NCBI RefSeq assembly: GCF_018476885.1
Contig: NZ_JAHCVJ010000010.1
Span: forward strand, 40,420 to 104,419
From: Geoanaerobacter pelophilus
GTDB lineage: Bacteria; Desulfobacterota; Desulfuromonadia; Geobacterales; DSM-12255
Length of the DNA stretch: 64,000 nt
Direction: 5' to 3'
The stretch's first letter is position 1. Each line of letters opens with the position of its first letter. Shown one piece after another: positions 32,659 through 42,654 of this stretch. The translations under genes and the position numbers were made by a program. Below the pieces are notes generated by a model. It was given only the letters and a program-made list of their open reading frames with translations. It had not been told where the DNA came from and did not search any database.

Positions 32659-33690
32659 ATGCCTGTTGCCACCATAGCTTTTCACAATATCTACGAGGAA
32701 TTGAACCGCGACAATGCCCTTTTCGACCGGAACGATGCGCCGATAGGGGACGACCTGCTTCTTCCTTTCGGAGAACTCCGCCAGAAAGGTGCCGCACGGG
32801 GGGTGACCGTTGCGACAACCGCTGTTCTCAAGGCTGATCGAGTCGATGCGTATGTGTTTGTCGATATGCCCGACCCGGAGTCGCAACAGTTCCGTCAGGC
32901 CCGTGCCAGCGGCCGCCCACTATATCTTCTGATGATGGAGAGTCCGCTGGCTGTGTCGCGTAATTACGACGCTGCCAGTTATGACTATTTCAATAAAATT
33001 TTCACCTACAACGATGCACTGGTCGATGGCGAACGTTTCATCAAGCTGAACTATGCGTTCCGGCTGCCAACGGCTATTCCGAAAGACCTGGCCCGCAAGG
33101 AGCGGCTCTGTGTCACCATCGCGGGTTCAAAAAAATCACGCCATCCTCTGGAACTTTACTCCGAGCGTCTGGCCGCCATCCGCTGGTTCGAGGAGAACCA
33201 CCCCGCGGAGTTTGACCTTTACGGCGTAGGGTGGGACGAGATCCGCTCAGCCCGAATACCGAAGCTGAGTCTCCTGAACCGTATCAGCTGGCTCAAGAAC
33301 GCTCTTGCCCCCGCGTTTCCCTCCTGGCGCGGACCGGTGGCCCGCAAGCGCGACGTCATGGGGCGCTACCGCTTCGCCCTCTGCTATGAAAACATCCGCG
33401 ATGTGCCCGGCTACATCACGGAGAAGCTGTTCGATGCCTTTTTTTCCGGCACGGTGCCGGTGTACCGGGGAGCGGACAATGTCGCCGATCACATTCCGGC
33501 AGACTGTTTCATCGACCTGCGGGAGTTCGGCGGCTATGGGGCGTTATACGATTACCTGACCTCCATGCCGGACGAACGCTATATCCGGTATCTCGAAGCG
33601 ATCGAAAATTTCCTGACCAGTGACCGGGCAACGCCGTTTTCCTGCGATTTTTTCGCCGAAACCCTGCTAAAAGGGGTGCTGAATGACTGA
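32659..33690 (+). CDS. GT10-like (fucosyltransferase-type) glycosyltransferase
   Basis: 343 residues from the ATG at 32659 (2 bp after the methyltransferase stop). The C-terminal third has the GT10 donor-site motif: FALCYENIRDVPGYITEKLFDAF, then GTVPVYRG. No GDP-fucose biosynthesis genes are present in the window, so the true donor may be another GDP- or CDP-deoxysugar. The N-terminal half (acceptor domain) is divergent. It overlaps the next gene by 8 bp. Confidence 0.8.
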   Translation: MPVATIAFHNIYEELNRDNALFDRNDAPIGDDLLLPFGELRQKGAARGVTVATTAVLKADRVDAYVFVDMPDPESQQFRQARASGRPLYLLMMESPLAVSRNYDAASYDYFNKIFTYNDALVDGERFIKLNYAFRLPTAIPKDLARKERLCVTIAGSKKSRHPLELYSERLAAIRWFEENHPAEFDLYGVGWDEIRSARIPKLSLLNRISWLKNALAPAFPSWRGPVARKRDVMGRYRFALCYENIRDVPGYITEKLFDAFFSGTVPVYRGADNVADHIPADCFIDLREFGGYGALYDYLTSMPDERYIRYLEAIENFLTSDRATPFSCDFFAETLLKGVLND

Positions 33691-34651
33691 GCGGCTGCTC
33701 CTCACCATTGCTGTTCCCACGTACAACGGCGAACGGACCATCGACCGATGCCTGGCCAGCGTGCTGCCGCAACTGAGGGGTGGAGTGGAACTGCTGGTCT
33801 GCGACAACGCTTCAACCGATGCCACTGCTACGGTGGTCGGCGGTCTGGCCGGGGGTGAGCCGCGGCTGCGCTATATTCGCAACGATGAGAATGTGGGGTT
33901 TGACCGCAATATCGATCTTTGCCTGCAGCGGGCGCATGGAGAATTTGTCTGGCTGCTGGGGGACGACGACATCCTTTGCCGGGCCGATGCGATCGAGATG
34001 GTCCTCCGGGTGATCGAGGAACATCCCGAAGTCTCCGCCATTTTTGCAGATTCACGCCATCCGATCCTGCTTGATCCCCGCGATTCCGGTCTTTGCCGGG
34101 ATGGTGCAGATTTCCTGCGTAAAAGCCGCTTCAAGAGCGGACTCGTTTCGTCAAACATCTTCCGGAAGAGCGCCTGGCAGGCTGTGCCGCTTGAGAGCTA
34201 TCTAGGCAGTGGCTGGTTGCATATGGGTTTTCTGGTCCAGGCACTGGCACGCTTTCCGTCGTATGTAATCTGCGAAGAGCTGGTTGCACAGCTGGTGTAC
34301 GAGGAGGGGTTCGGAATCGGTCGCTGGGGGGGGACCGGCAGTTTCATCCATACCGGGCTGAACTTGGTGCGGATTTACCGGGAGATGCCCTCGCTGGGCT
34401 ACGATCAGGCAACGGTGAGAGCCGCCTACATGACCATCAAGGGGGGGTATCCACGGTATATCCCGACTGCCAAGGCCAAGGGGTTGCGGGTGGATTGGCG
34501 GCTCATCCGGGAGTTCGCGGAGCTGTATCGGCAATTTCCGTCGTTCTGGCTGCTGGATCTTCCGCTCCTGCTGCTGCCGGGATGCCTGTTCCGGGCAGGG
34601 CGCGCCTTGCGGCTGGCGCTGCAGGGAAAGGGGCGCGCCAATGGGAAGTGA
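33683..34651 (+). CDS. GT2 glycosyltransferase
   Basis: 322 residues. TIAVPTYNGERTIDRCLASVL, CDNASTD, and WLLGDDDIL as the metal-binding site (near residue 93). A C-terminal hydrophobic stretch (FWLLDLPLLLLPGCLF) may tether it to the membrane. Overlaps both neighbours (8 bp and 11 bp), so it is part of a tightly packed operon. Confidence 0.85.
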   Translation: MTERLLLTIAVPTYNGERTIDRCLASVLPQLRGGVELLVCDNASTDATATVVGGLAGGEPRLRYIRNDENVGFDRNIDLCLQRAHGEFVWLLGDDDILCRADAIEMVLRVIEEHPEVSAIFADSRHPILLDPRDSGLCRDGADFLRKSRFKSGLVSSNIFRKSAWQAVPLESYLGSGWLHMGFLVQALARFPSYVICEELVAQLVYEEGFGIGRWGGTGSFIHTGLNLVRIYREMPSLGYDQATVRAAYMTIKGGYPRYIPTAKAKGLRVDWRLIREFAELYRQFPSFWLLDLPLLLLPGCLFRAGRALRLALQGKGRANGK

Positions 34652-36206
34652 CCGTCGCCGGAAGGTTATTCTCGGCACATCGTCCGGCTACCTCAGCATC
34701 CTGGTCACCAACCTGCTGTCGGTTGTTTCCGTGCCGTTAACCCTGGGCTATTTCGGCGCCGACCGCTACGGTGCGCTGGCGCTCCTGATGACCATGGTCA
34801 ACTACCTGTCGGTCACGAATTTCGGCATCCCTTCTGCCTGCGCCATCCTGGCGGCAAAGTCCGCAGACCGTCGCGAACAGCTGGCCATTGTCGCACGCTC
34901 GTTCGTGATCCTTGCCGGTATCAGCGTGGTGGTGCTGGCGATTTTCCTGCTTCTGTCCGGCTATCCGGGATGGGTGGCCGTGCTGGGGAAGATTCCCGAC
35001 GGAATTGCGGGTGAGATCAGCCGGGCCGCGTTCTGGACCGCGGTGCTGTTCCTGCTGAACCTGCTCGCCGCTCCGTTCATGTCCGGTTTCATCGCTCTCC
35101 AGAAGGTGCATGTGGAGCGGTTTTACAATACGGTCAGCACCAACAGCTATGTGCTGGCGCTGGCAGCCGTGATCTTTTTCAGAGGGGACCTTGCCGACTA
35201 CGCCATTGCCAGGGGGGGATTGGTGCTGCTCTGCAACATGGCCGGCGTCATGCACTTCCTGTGCGGATATACGGAGAACCGGCGTATCTTTAGCGAGGGT
35301 TCCCGGCACCTGCTCCAGGCCGCAACCCCACCCGAGTTCGGCAGCCGTGCGATTATCGCCTCCGGCGGACGGCTGTTCGTCGCCGGGCTGGCTGCCCTGG
35401 TGGTATGGCAGACCGACAATCTGGTGATCAGCCATTTCATGGGGGTTGGCGCCGTAACCCCCTATCAGGTGACATTCAAGCTGATCACTATGACCTTTAT
35501 CCTCTTTACGGCAATCAATCCTGCGATTTCGCCGCACTACGGTCGGGCCTGGGCAACCGGCGACATCGGCTGGATTGCCGGAACCTATAACCAGATCGCC
35601 CTGGCGGCCTCGGCTCTCGGCGGCCTGGTCTGGGTGGGGGCTTTGGCCTTTGCGGAGCCGATCATCGATCTCTGGGCAGGCCATGCCGCTTATGCCGGCC
35701 CGCTGGCGGTTTTCTCCCTGGGCGGCTATGGCTACCTGCTCTCCCTCATCGGTGTGCATGCCGCACTGCTCTCCAGTCTCAATCTGGTGAAGAATCTGCC
35801 GCTCATCTCGTGGCTGGAGGCCGGGGCCAACTTGGCGCTCTCCCTGGTTTTTGTCCGCCTGCTCGGACTGGGAGGGGTTGCGCTCGGAACGTTTCTCGCT
35901 GCGCTCGTCACGGTGTTCTGGCTCATCCCGGCGGAGATTGCCCGGCGCACGGACGGCAAAATCGCGCTTGCCTGGGGACCAGTCGCTGCCCAGACCGCTT
36001 TTGCCCTGTTCCCTGCCCTTGCCGGGGTGCTGCTGGCGAACCGCTTCATCCCCGCAATCTTGCCGAAGCTGCTGGTCAACTTTGCCATCGTGGCCGGATA
36101 CCTGGCACTCTCCTGGTGGCGGCTGCCAGAGGCGATCCGGCAGCAGGCAGTGGAGCTGGCCGGCAGTATCCTGCCCCGGAAGCTGCGGAAAGGAGGCGGA
36201 CCATGA
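34641..36206 (+). CDS. Wzx-type polysaccharide flippase
   Basis: 521 residues with about 12-14 membrane helices, no large soluble domain, and the start GTSSGYLSILVTNLLSVVSVPLTLGYFGADRYGAL typical of the MOP/PST exporter superfamily (start helix, then the FG..RYG motif). It would flip undecaprenyl-PP-linked oligosaccharide across the inner membrane. Its presence points to a Wzx/Wzy or related route rather than an ABC exporter for this glycan. The stop overlaps the next start as ATGA. Confidence 0.85.
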   Translation: MGSDRRRKVILGTSSGYLSILVTNLLSVVSVPLTLGYFGADRYGALALLMTMVNYLSVTNFGIPSACAILAAKSADRREQLAIVARSFVILAGISVVVLAIFLLLSGYPGWVAVLGKIPDGIAGEISRAAFWTAVLFLLNLLAAPFMSGFIALQKVHVERFYNTVSTNSYVLALAAVIFFRGDLADYAIARGGLVLLCNMAGVMHFLCGYTENRRIFSEGSRHLLQAATPPEFGSRAIIASGGRLFVAGLAALVVWQTDNLVISHFMGVGAVTPYQVTFKLITMTFILFTAINPAISPHYGRAWATGDIGWIAGTYNQIALAASALGGLVWVGALAFAEPIIDLWAGHAAYAGPLAVFSLGGYGYLLSLIGVHAALLSSLNLVKNLPLISWLEAGANLALSLVFVRLLGLGGVALGTFLAALVTVFWLIPAEIARRTDGKIALAWGPVAAQTAFALFPALAGVLLANRFIPAILPKLLVNFAIVAGYLALSWWRLPEAIRQQAVELAGSILPRKLRKGGGP

Positions 36207-37195
36207 ATGGCAACCAGCCGCTGGTTTCGGTCTGCATCCCCACCCGGAACAGTGCGCGCTATCTGGAAGCAGCCCTGGACAGCATTGCCGCTCAGACCTG
36301 GGAACATCTCGAGGTACTCATCGGCGACAATGCCTCCACCGATGAGACGCTCGAAATAGCAGAACGTTACGTGCTTCGCTACGGCTGGAAGCTGCTGCGG
36401 AGCCCCCGCGATCTCGGGGCGTTCGGTAACTGGAACCGGCTTGTCGCTGCTGCTCAGGGCGATTATATCGCGATCTACCATTCCGATGACTGTTACGAAC
36501 CGGCAATTGTGGCAGAGTCCGTTGCGGTCCTGGAGGGGAATCCAGAACTCGGGCTCGTTGCCGCGCTGGCAACGGTAATTGACGCCAAAGGGGTGGAGCA
36601 GTATCATGTCGAGCTCCCGGAAGGGGTGGACGTAGCCCCGTCATACCGGTTCGAAGACGTTTTCCAGGCCGTTCTCGGCAATGGGGGAGAGCGCATCTTT
36701 CTGGTCACTCCTACGGTGATGGTCAGGCGCCGCATGTACGACGGACTGGGCATGTTCGACACGAGCGGACGCTTTGCCTCTGCCGGAGATTACGAGATGT
36801 GGTTGCGGATCGCGGCGCAGAACCCGGTTGCGGTCATCCCGCGGCCGCTCATGCGTTACCGGGTACATGAAGGGCAGGGGAGCGAAACAGAGCTGCGCCG
36901 CAACCTTGAGCTTCCCGACCTGCTGGCGGTTCTGGAGCAGTACTCGGAGATGATCGAAGACCACGATATCCGGTTGGCGTACGACTGCTACCGCTCCCGG
37001 ACCTATCTCAAAACAGCGCTCAAGCAGAACTGCGCCGGTGATTTCAGCCGCAGCAGCATGACGGCGGATCTCATCCGTTCCGGCCGGTATCTCCCCATCG
37101 CAAAGCTGGTCCAAGTAGCAAACCGTTTCGGAATCAATCTCCGCTGCTGGCCGGGGCGCTCCTGGCCATGCCGCATCCTTTCCGGGAGCGACTGA
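36203..37195 (+). CDS. GT2 glycosyltransferase
   Basis: 330 residues from the ATG at 36203, behind AAGGAGGCGG and overlapping the flippase stop. VSVCIPTRNSARYLEAALDSI, GDNASTDETL and IYHSDDCYEP (metal-binding DD) are the GT2 motifs in order. A middle segment (TPTVMVRRRMYDGLGMFD) is typical of the family's acceptor loop. Followed by TGATG overlap with the next gene. Confidence 0.87.
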   Translation: MNGNQPLVSVCIPTRNSARYLEAALDSIAAQTWEHLEVLIGDNASTDETLEIAERYVLRYGWKLLRSPRDLGAFGNWNRLVAAAQGDYIAIYHSDDCYEPAIVAESVAVLEGNPELGLVAALATVIDAKGVEQYHVELPEGVDVAPSYRFEDVFQAVLGNGGERIFLVTPTVMVRRRMYDGLGMFDTSGRFASAGDYEMWLRIAAQNPVAVIPRPLMRYRVHEGQGSETELRRNLELPDLLAVLEQYSEMIEDHDIRLAYDCYRSRTYLKTALKQNCAGDFSRSSMTADLIRSGRYLPIAKLVQVANRFGINLRCWPGRSWPCRILSGSD

Positions 37196-38268
37196 TGGAG
37201 AAACCGCTGCAGGTGCTCTATGTCATTCACGATGCCCGTCGTGGTGGGGTGCAGTCGGTCATGCTGCGGGTCATTGCCGCTCTCGACCGGAACCGGGTAG
37301 AGCCGACCGTGCTGTTCCCTTTTGACGGACCGTGCGCCCGGGAATTGCGGCAGCTGGGGATCAGGGTTATCGCGGACGGAGCTCAGTTGCCGCTACTCTG
37401 GCGCTTAAAAAGGTTCACAATGATCCCGCGGCTGCTGGAACTGGCAAAGCAGGCGGATATCGTGCATCTGAACAGCGTGATGCTGGCTCTTCCCGCTCTG
37501 GCCGCGAGCCTGTTCGGGGCCAGGACCGTCTACCACCTCCACGAGCTGCCGGGAAAGATGGGGCGGCTGCTCACAGCTGCCATCATGATGGCTGACTGCG
37601 CAGCATTCTGCTCGCAGACCTGCGCAGACCATTTTGCCGCGGTCCGGGCGAAAAAAAAGGTTGTCCTGGTGAATGCCGTCCAACTGCCCGAAGCGCTTGA
37701 TAAACCGGATTCCGGCAGGGTGCCGAAGGTTGTCATGCTCGGCAGCATCAATTACGGCAAAGGACAGGACCTGCTGCTGGATGCGTTCGCCCTGGTGAGG
37801 AATCGGGCAGAGCTCCACTTCTACGGCAATGTTGGGTTGTCTGCCAGAATGTATGCCCGGACCCTGCGGGCAAAAGCCGCTGAAACGCTGGCAGGCACGG
37901 TTTTTTTTCACCCCCCTACCGATGACGTCAGCGGACTGCTTGCCGAAACCGATCTTCTGGTGCATACTTCGCGGCGTGAATCGTTCGGAATGGCCCTGGT
38001 CGAGGCCATGGCTGCCGGGATACCGGTGATCGCCAACAATCTCGGCGGCATGCGCGAGGTCGTCGCTGATTGTGAAACCGGTTATCTTGTCGAGCCGGGC
38101 AACCCGGAACTGCTAGCTGCGCGGATCGATACCCTGCTTGCCGATCCCGGCCTCCGGAAGCGGATGGGGAGGGCGGGGCATGAGCGGGTCCGTGAGCGTT
38201 ACGACATTGCCGTGCGGGTCAAGGATTACCATGAACTCTATGAAACCTTGCAGCATGCGGAGAGATAA
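37195..38268 (+). CDS. GT4 glycosyltransferase
   Basis: 357 residues from the ATG at 37195, which overlaps the upstream stop (TGATG). GT-B fold: RRGGVQSVMLRVIAAL in the N-terminal half, MLGSINYGKGQDLLLDAF opening the second domain, and the donor motif SRRESFGMALVEAMAAGIPVIANNLGG (E-x7-E). A retaining transferase acting on the cytoplasmic face. Confidence 0.88.
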   Translation: MEKPLQVLYVIHDARRGGVQSVMLRVIAALDRNRVEPTVLFPFDGPCARELRQLGIRVIADGAQLPLLWRLKRFTMIPRLLELAKQADIVHLNSVMLALPALAASLFGARTVYHLHELPGKMGRLLTAAIMMADCAAFCSQTCADHFAAVRAKKKVVLVNAVQLPEALDKPDSGRVPKVVMLGSINYGKGQDLLLDAFALVRNRAELHFYGNVGLSARMYARTLRAKAAETLAGTVFFHPPTDDVSGLLAETDLLVHTSRRESFGMALVEAMAAGIPVIANNLGGMREVVADCETGYLVEPGNPELLAARIDTLLADPGLRKRMGRAGHERVRERYDIAVRVKDYHELYETLQHAER

Positions 38269-38271
38269 CCC

Positions 38272-39468
38272 TTGAAGATCGTTTTCCTCGCACCGTTCGG
38301 CATTCGCCCCAAGGGAACACTGATTGCCAGGATGCTCCCCCTGGCGGACGAACTGCAGCGGCTCGGGCACACGGTGACTATCATTGCGCCACCCTATACC
38401 AACCCTGAGGATTCCGGGAAGGTGGAGACGGTCCGCGGGGTGACCATCCGCAATATCGAGCTCTGCGGTGGCGGGCTGATGGCTCCGCCAAGGCTTGCCT
38501 GGCGGATGTACCGTGCAGCTCTCGCCGAACAGCCGGATATTGTTCACCTGTTCAAACCCAAAGGGTACGGCGGCCTTGCTGCCATGTTCCTGGCCCAGTT
38601 CCGCCGCATGGGGATCAGGCAGCCATTGCTGTTTGTCGATATGGACGATTGGGAAGGACGGGGCGGCATGAACGACCTGCACCCGTATTCCCCAACCGAG
38701 AAGGCGCTGTTCCAGTTCCAGGAAGATTGGCTTCCCCTGCAGGCACGAGGGGTGACAGTGGCGAGCAGGACCCTGCAGACCAAGGCCTGGGGGATGGGGC
38801 TTCCGCGGCAACGGGTGCTCTACCTCCCCAACTGCGTGGAGGATATCCCGCCGGGAGATGGTACCGGGGTGCGGCAGCGTCTGGGCATCCCTGCTGATGT
38901 GCCGGTTTTGCTTCTATATACCCGTTTTTTCGATTTCAGCCAGGACAAGCTCCATTTCGTTTTTGCCGAGATTTTCCGGCAGGTGCCTGAGGTGCGTTTT
39001 CTGGTGGTCGGCAAGGGGCGGAACAACGAAGAACAACTGCTGCTGGCAAAGGGGGAGGAACTCGGCTTTGCCCCTGCCCTGGTCATGGGGGGGTGGCTGG
39101 AACCGGAGGATATTCCGTCGTATCTCGCCGCGGCAGATGTCGCCATTTATCCGTTCAGCGACAACCTGATCAGCCGTTCGAAATGCCCGGCTAAGCTGAC
39201 CGAAATCCTCCGGGCCGGAGTCGCCGTGGTGGCGGATGCCGTCGGACAGCTGGCCGAGTACGTCAAGCCGGGCGTATCCGGGGTGCTGTGCAATCCCGAC
39301 GACTGGCAGGAGATGGCGGATCGGGCCGCGGGACTGCTGCTAGACGTGAAGTTAAGCCGAGAGACTGGCGCCACCGCTCGGAGATATCTGCTGGAAAAGT
39401 TTTCCTGGAGCGATTATGCTGCCAGGCTTGATCAATTTTACCTCAAGAGTTCCGGAGCTGAACAATGA
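38272..39468 (+). CDS. GT4 glycosyltransferase
   Basis: 398 residues from a TTG start (no nearby ATG; the start MKIVFLAPFG.RPKGT fits the family). N-terminal GTLIARMLPLADELQRLGH, middle VDMDDWEGRGG, second domain LLYTRFFDFSQD and KCPAKLTEILRAGVAVVADAVG as the donor-binding E-containing motif. It overlaps the next gene by 4 bp. Confidence 0.85.
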   Translation: MKIVFLAPFGIRPKGTLIARMLPLADELQRLGHTVTIIAPPYTNPEDSGKVETVRGVTIRNIELCGGGLMAPPRLAWRMYRAALAEQPDIVHLFKPKGYGGLAAMFLAQFRRMGIRQPLLFVDMDDWEGRGGMNDLHPYSPTEKALFQFQEDWLPLQARGVTVASRTLQTKAWGMGLPRQRVLYLPNCVEDIPPGDGTGVRQRLGIPADVPVLLLYTRFFDFSQDKLHFVFAEIFRQVPEVRFLVVGKGRNNEEQLLLAKGEELGFAPALVMGGWLEPEDIPSYLAAADVAIYPFSDNLISRSKCPAKLTEILRAGVAVVADAVGQLAEYVKPGVSGVLCNPDDWQEMADRAAGLLLDVKLSRETGATARRYLLEKFSWSDYAARLDQFYLKSSGAEQ

Positions 39469-41894
39469 CAGAACGGAAAAAAGAACTGCTCGTCCTCGGC
39501 TCTCTGCTGGGGCTGTTGATAGCGTTCTATGCCCCAATTCTCTTTACCGCTAAGGTTATTCGCGCCCCCGACATCATCAACGAATTTTACTGGGGCGTGG
39601 TCGATATCTATAACGGCGGCTTGGTAAAGGCGCTCTCCATCGATTTTTCCAAGGCGGGCTGGGATATCTATACCAACAGCGGGTCAACGGCAGAGGGGGG
39701 GGGCGCGTCGCAACAGTTCCTCCTGCACCTGAAACTGCTATTTGCCTTGGTGCCGCCACCGATGAGCGTTTCCTGGTGCATTGTTCTGCATCTCTTTTTC
39801 GGCGCCTCGGGCCTGTATGCCTATTGCCGTCTCATCGGGATCAGCAGGCCGGCCGCTTTTCTCGGGGCGCTCATCTTTGCCATTGCCCCTGAAAACGCTT
39901 CCCTGATCAATGCCGGGCATGTGATGAAAATCGCCACGATCTCCTATGCGCCGTGGGCATTCTATTTCTTTGAAAAAGGGTTCCGCACGAGGCGGGTGTT
40001 CTTTTTCCTGTTCACCGGCTTTACCCTGGCGTTCCAGTTTTTCAACACCCATTGGCAGATCGCTTATTACACCTGCCTCGGCGTCGCGGTCTATGCCCTG
40101 ATCCGAATCTTGGGACAGCTCCGCCGGAAAGAAGAAACACCGGCTGCCATGGGCAAACTGCTCGGGCTGAACCTGCTGACGCTGATTTTTTTCCTCACAA
40201 CGGTTTCGATCGCCCTGCTCCCGTTAGCCAATTGGTCCAAGGATACCAACCGGGGGGCACAGAGCGGTGCCAATGCGGGCAAGGGAGGACTTGATCGGGA
40301 AGAGGCGATGTCCTGGTCGCTCCCGCCTGAAGAGGTTGCCGCTTTTGTCATCCCCGGTTTTTTCGGTCTTTCCCGCCAGGAAGGGGGTGAAAACCCGACC
40401 AATATCCGTTCCTATTACTGGGGGAGGATGAATTTTACCCAGACGGTCAGTTACATGGGGGTGCTCCCCTGGCTGCTGCTCCCGCTTCCTCTCCTGTTCC
40501 GGCGTGACCGCTTCACCTGGATCACCCTGTTTGCGGTTGCCGGAGGGATTGTTTTTTCAATGGGACAGTATACCCCGGTCTACAATTTCCTGTTCGACCA
40601 TTTCCCGGGGATCAACCGCTTCCGCGTCCCCAAGATGATGCTGTTTGCAACGGTCATGGGGTTGGGGGTTCTGGCGGCCCGTGGCATCGACTGCCTGCGG
40701 GACGAGGAACTTCGCCGCACCCCGGCGTTTCGCCGTTACCTGACAGGAATCTGCACCCTCCCGCTTAGCCTGCTGATGCTGCTTGCCGTTGAGCTGTTCG
40801 GCAAAGCGCACTGGCTTTCCCTTTTTCAGGATATCCTGTCCCAGCCTACCCGCTTCGAGCAGGGGAGTTATCTCATAACTCAGCGTTGGGACAACCTGGT
40901 GCTGGAAACCGGGATTGCCGCTGGGTTTGCCCTAGCCTGCGTTGCTGTCCTTGCGGCACTGCACAAGCGTCTCATCCCTGTCAAGGTAGTTCTGCTGGCC
41001 CTGTTAGTTCTTTTTATCGCTGACACCGCCAGGGTGGACAGCAAATTCATGTTCACGATCAAGGTCCCCGAGCATGTCCGCGCGACCAGAACGCCGGTCA
41101 TCGAATATCTTTCCACGATGCCGAAAGAATACCGGGTGCTGCCGCTTGACGGTTCCGACCCGATGCAGTTCGTGAGCAACAAGGTACCGGTGGTGTTCAC
41201 CTCGAACGCCGTCCAGCAGCGCCGGTGGCAGGAGTTCCTCGATGCGTTCGCCCTGAATTCCGGCATGTCCGACATCATAAACCTCAGGTTTCTCGTTCAT
41301 GATCCGGCAAAATATCTGGCTGAAAAAGGCTCTCTGGGCGAACGGTTTGTGCCGGTATACCAGTCACCGGACGGCAGGCAGATGGTTCTTGAAAACCGCA
41401 GCGTCCTCCCCAAGGCCTGGATGGTGCCATCGGTTGTGGTGGTGAGCAATACCACCCAGTTGCTGGGGATGATGCAGAGCCCGATGTTCGATCCGCGGAG
41501 ACTGGCCCTTGTCGAATCACCTCCCCCTGTGCAGCTGCCCTCTCCGGGTGAGGCTTCGCCCATTCCCGTTAGCGCGGTTCAGATGATGAAATATGAAGGG
41601 GATCGGATCAGGGTGAGGGCTTCCAACGCGTCTCCTGCGCTGCTGGTACTGGGCGAAAAATATTACCGCGGCTGGAAGGCCACCGATAACGGCAACTCCC
41701 TCGCCATCGTGCCGGTCAACCATGTTCTGCGCGGCGTCTACCTGCAACCCGGTAATCACGATGTTTCGTTTTCGTTTGATCCGTGGCCATACAAGGTGGG
41801 CAAGTACCTGACGTTTACATCGTTTGCCATATTGCTCTGTTTTCTCGGTCGGGAATGGCGACGTTCGGCGCAGGAAGCTGCGGCGACAGAGTAA
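39465..41894 (+). CDS. YfhO-type multi-pass membrane protein (2)
   Basis: 809 residues; ATGA overlap with the preceding transferase. About 13 membrane helices; first-loop acidic motif APDIINEFYWGVVDIYNGG; an IAPENASLINAGHVMKI segment; and a C-terminal soluble domain ending YYRGWKATDNG...LQPGNHDVSFSFDPW, as in other YfhO proteins. It is much diverged from the 20743 gene product. Probable periplasmic sugar transferase using polyprenyl-phosphate sugars. Last gene of the glycan locus. Confidence 0.85.
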   Translation: MTERKKELLVLGSLLGLLIAFYAPILFTAKVIRAPDIINEFYWGVVDIYNGGLVKALSIDFSKAGWDIYTNSGSTAEGGGASQQFLLHLKLLFALVPPPMSVSWCIVLHLFFGASGLYAYCRLIGISRPAAFLGALIFAIAPENASLINAGHVMKIATISYAPWAFYFFEKGFRTRRVFFFLFTGFTLAFQFFNTHWQIAYYTCLGVAVYALIRILGQLRRKEETPAAMGKLLGLNLLTLIFFLTTVSIALLPLANWSKDTNRGAQSGANAGKGGLDREEAMSWSLPPEEVAAFVIPGFFGLSRQEGGENPTNIRSYYWGRMNFTQTVSYMGVLPWLLLPLPLLFRRDRFTWITLFAVAGGIVFSMGQYTPVYNFLFDHFPGINRFRVPKMMLFATVMGLGVLAARGIDCLRDEELRRTPAFRRYLTGICTLPLSLLMLLAVELFGKAHWLSLFQDILSQPTRFEQGSYLITQRWDNLVLETGIAAGFALACVAVLAALHKRLIPVKVVLLALLVLFIADTARVDSKFMFTIKVPEHVRATRTPVIEYLSTMPKEYRVLPLDGSDPMQFVSNKVPVVFTSNAVQQRRWQEFLDAFALNSGMSDIINLRFLVHDPAKYLAEKGSLGERFVPVYQSPDGRQMVLENRSVLPKAWMVPSVVVVSNTTQLLGMMQSPMFDPRRLALVESPPPVQLPSPGEASPIPVSAVQMMKYEGDRIRVRASNASPALLVLGEKYYRGWKATDNGNSLAIVPVNHVLRGVYLQPGNHDVSFSFDPWPYKVGKYLTFTSFAILLCFLGREWRRSAQEAAATE

Positions 41895-41901
41895 AGATCG
41901 A

Positions 41902-42654
41902 ATGGCAACTCCGGGAAGGGCTACTAATGGGACCGACGAGACGCTGGACGAGTTGAGACGTTACAGCTTGTCGCTGGTTCAGCCGCGTACCGGGTACCGC
42001 TACTCCCTTGATCCGCTGCTCCTGTGCGCTTTTGTCGCCGAGCGCGCCACCGGTGGCTCGCTTATCGATCTCGGCACGGGGTGCGGCATCATCCCGCTGC
42101 TGATGACCCGCCATTACGGCGCTGCTAGCGCCGTTGGGGTGGAGTGCCAGGAGGCCATGGCTGGTCTGGCAGAGCGGAATTGTAGCCTGAACGGCTCCCA
42201 AAACCATGTCCGGATACTGCGAGAAGACATTCTCGATCTTCGCCGGCATTTCCCGGTTTCTTCATTCGATAGTGTGCTTTCCAATCCGCCGTTTCGCAAT
42301 CCGGGGACCGGCAAGACCAGCCCGAGAGCGGGCCGGGATATTGCCCGCCATGAAACAACTGCCGGGTTGAGCGATTTTCTTTCAGTTGCGAAATACCTAG
42401 TGAAGCCGGGCGGCAGCATCTTTTTTGTGTATCTTCCGTCGCGGCTGCAGGAGTTCATGGCTGTTGCCGGGGAATTGAAACTGGCTGTGGCTCGACTCAG
42501 GATGGTGCATGGCACGATTGGCGCCGAAGCGCGGATCTTTCTGGCAGAGCTGAAAAAGGGGCGGAAGTGCGATCTGGCGGTTGAGCCGCCGCTGGTGATA
42601 TACAAGGATGACGGCAGCTACAGCGACGAGGCGGAGCAGATACTGGAGTCTTAA
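41902..42654 (+). CDS. tRNA1(Val) A37 N6-methyltransferase-like (TrmN6/YfiC)
   Basis: 250 residues from the ATG at 41902. Rossmann methyltransferase with DLGTGCGIIPLLM (SAM motif I) and SNPPFRNPG, the NPPF motif of amino-methylating enzymes. The opening LVQPRTGYRYSLDPLLLCAF is characteristic of the TrmN6 group. It probably methylates A37 of a tRNA. Its end overlaps by 4 bp, tail to tail, with the next gene on the other strand. Confidence 0.85.
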   Translation: MATPGRATNGTDETLDELRRYSLSLVQPRTGYRYSLDPLLLCAFVAERATGGSLIDLGTGCGIIPLLMTRHYGAASAVGVECQEAMAGLAERNCSLNGSQNHVRILREDILDLRRHFPVSSFDSVLSNPPFRNPGTGKTSPRAGRDIARHETTAGLSDFLSVAKYLVKPGGSIFFVYLPSRLQEFMAVAGELKLAVARLRMVHGTIGAEARIFLAELKKGRKCDLAVEPPLVIYKDDGSYSDEAEQILES

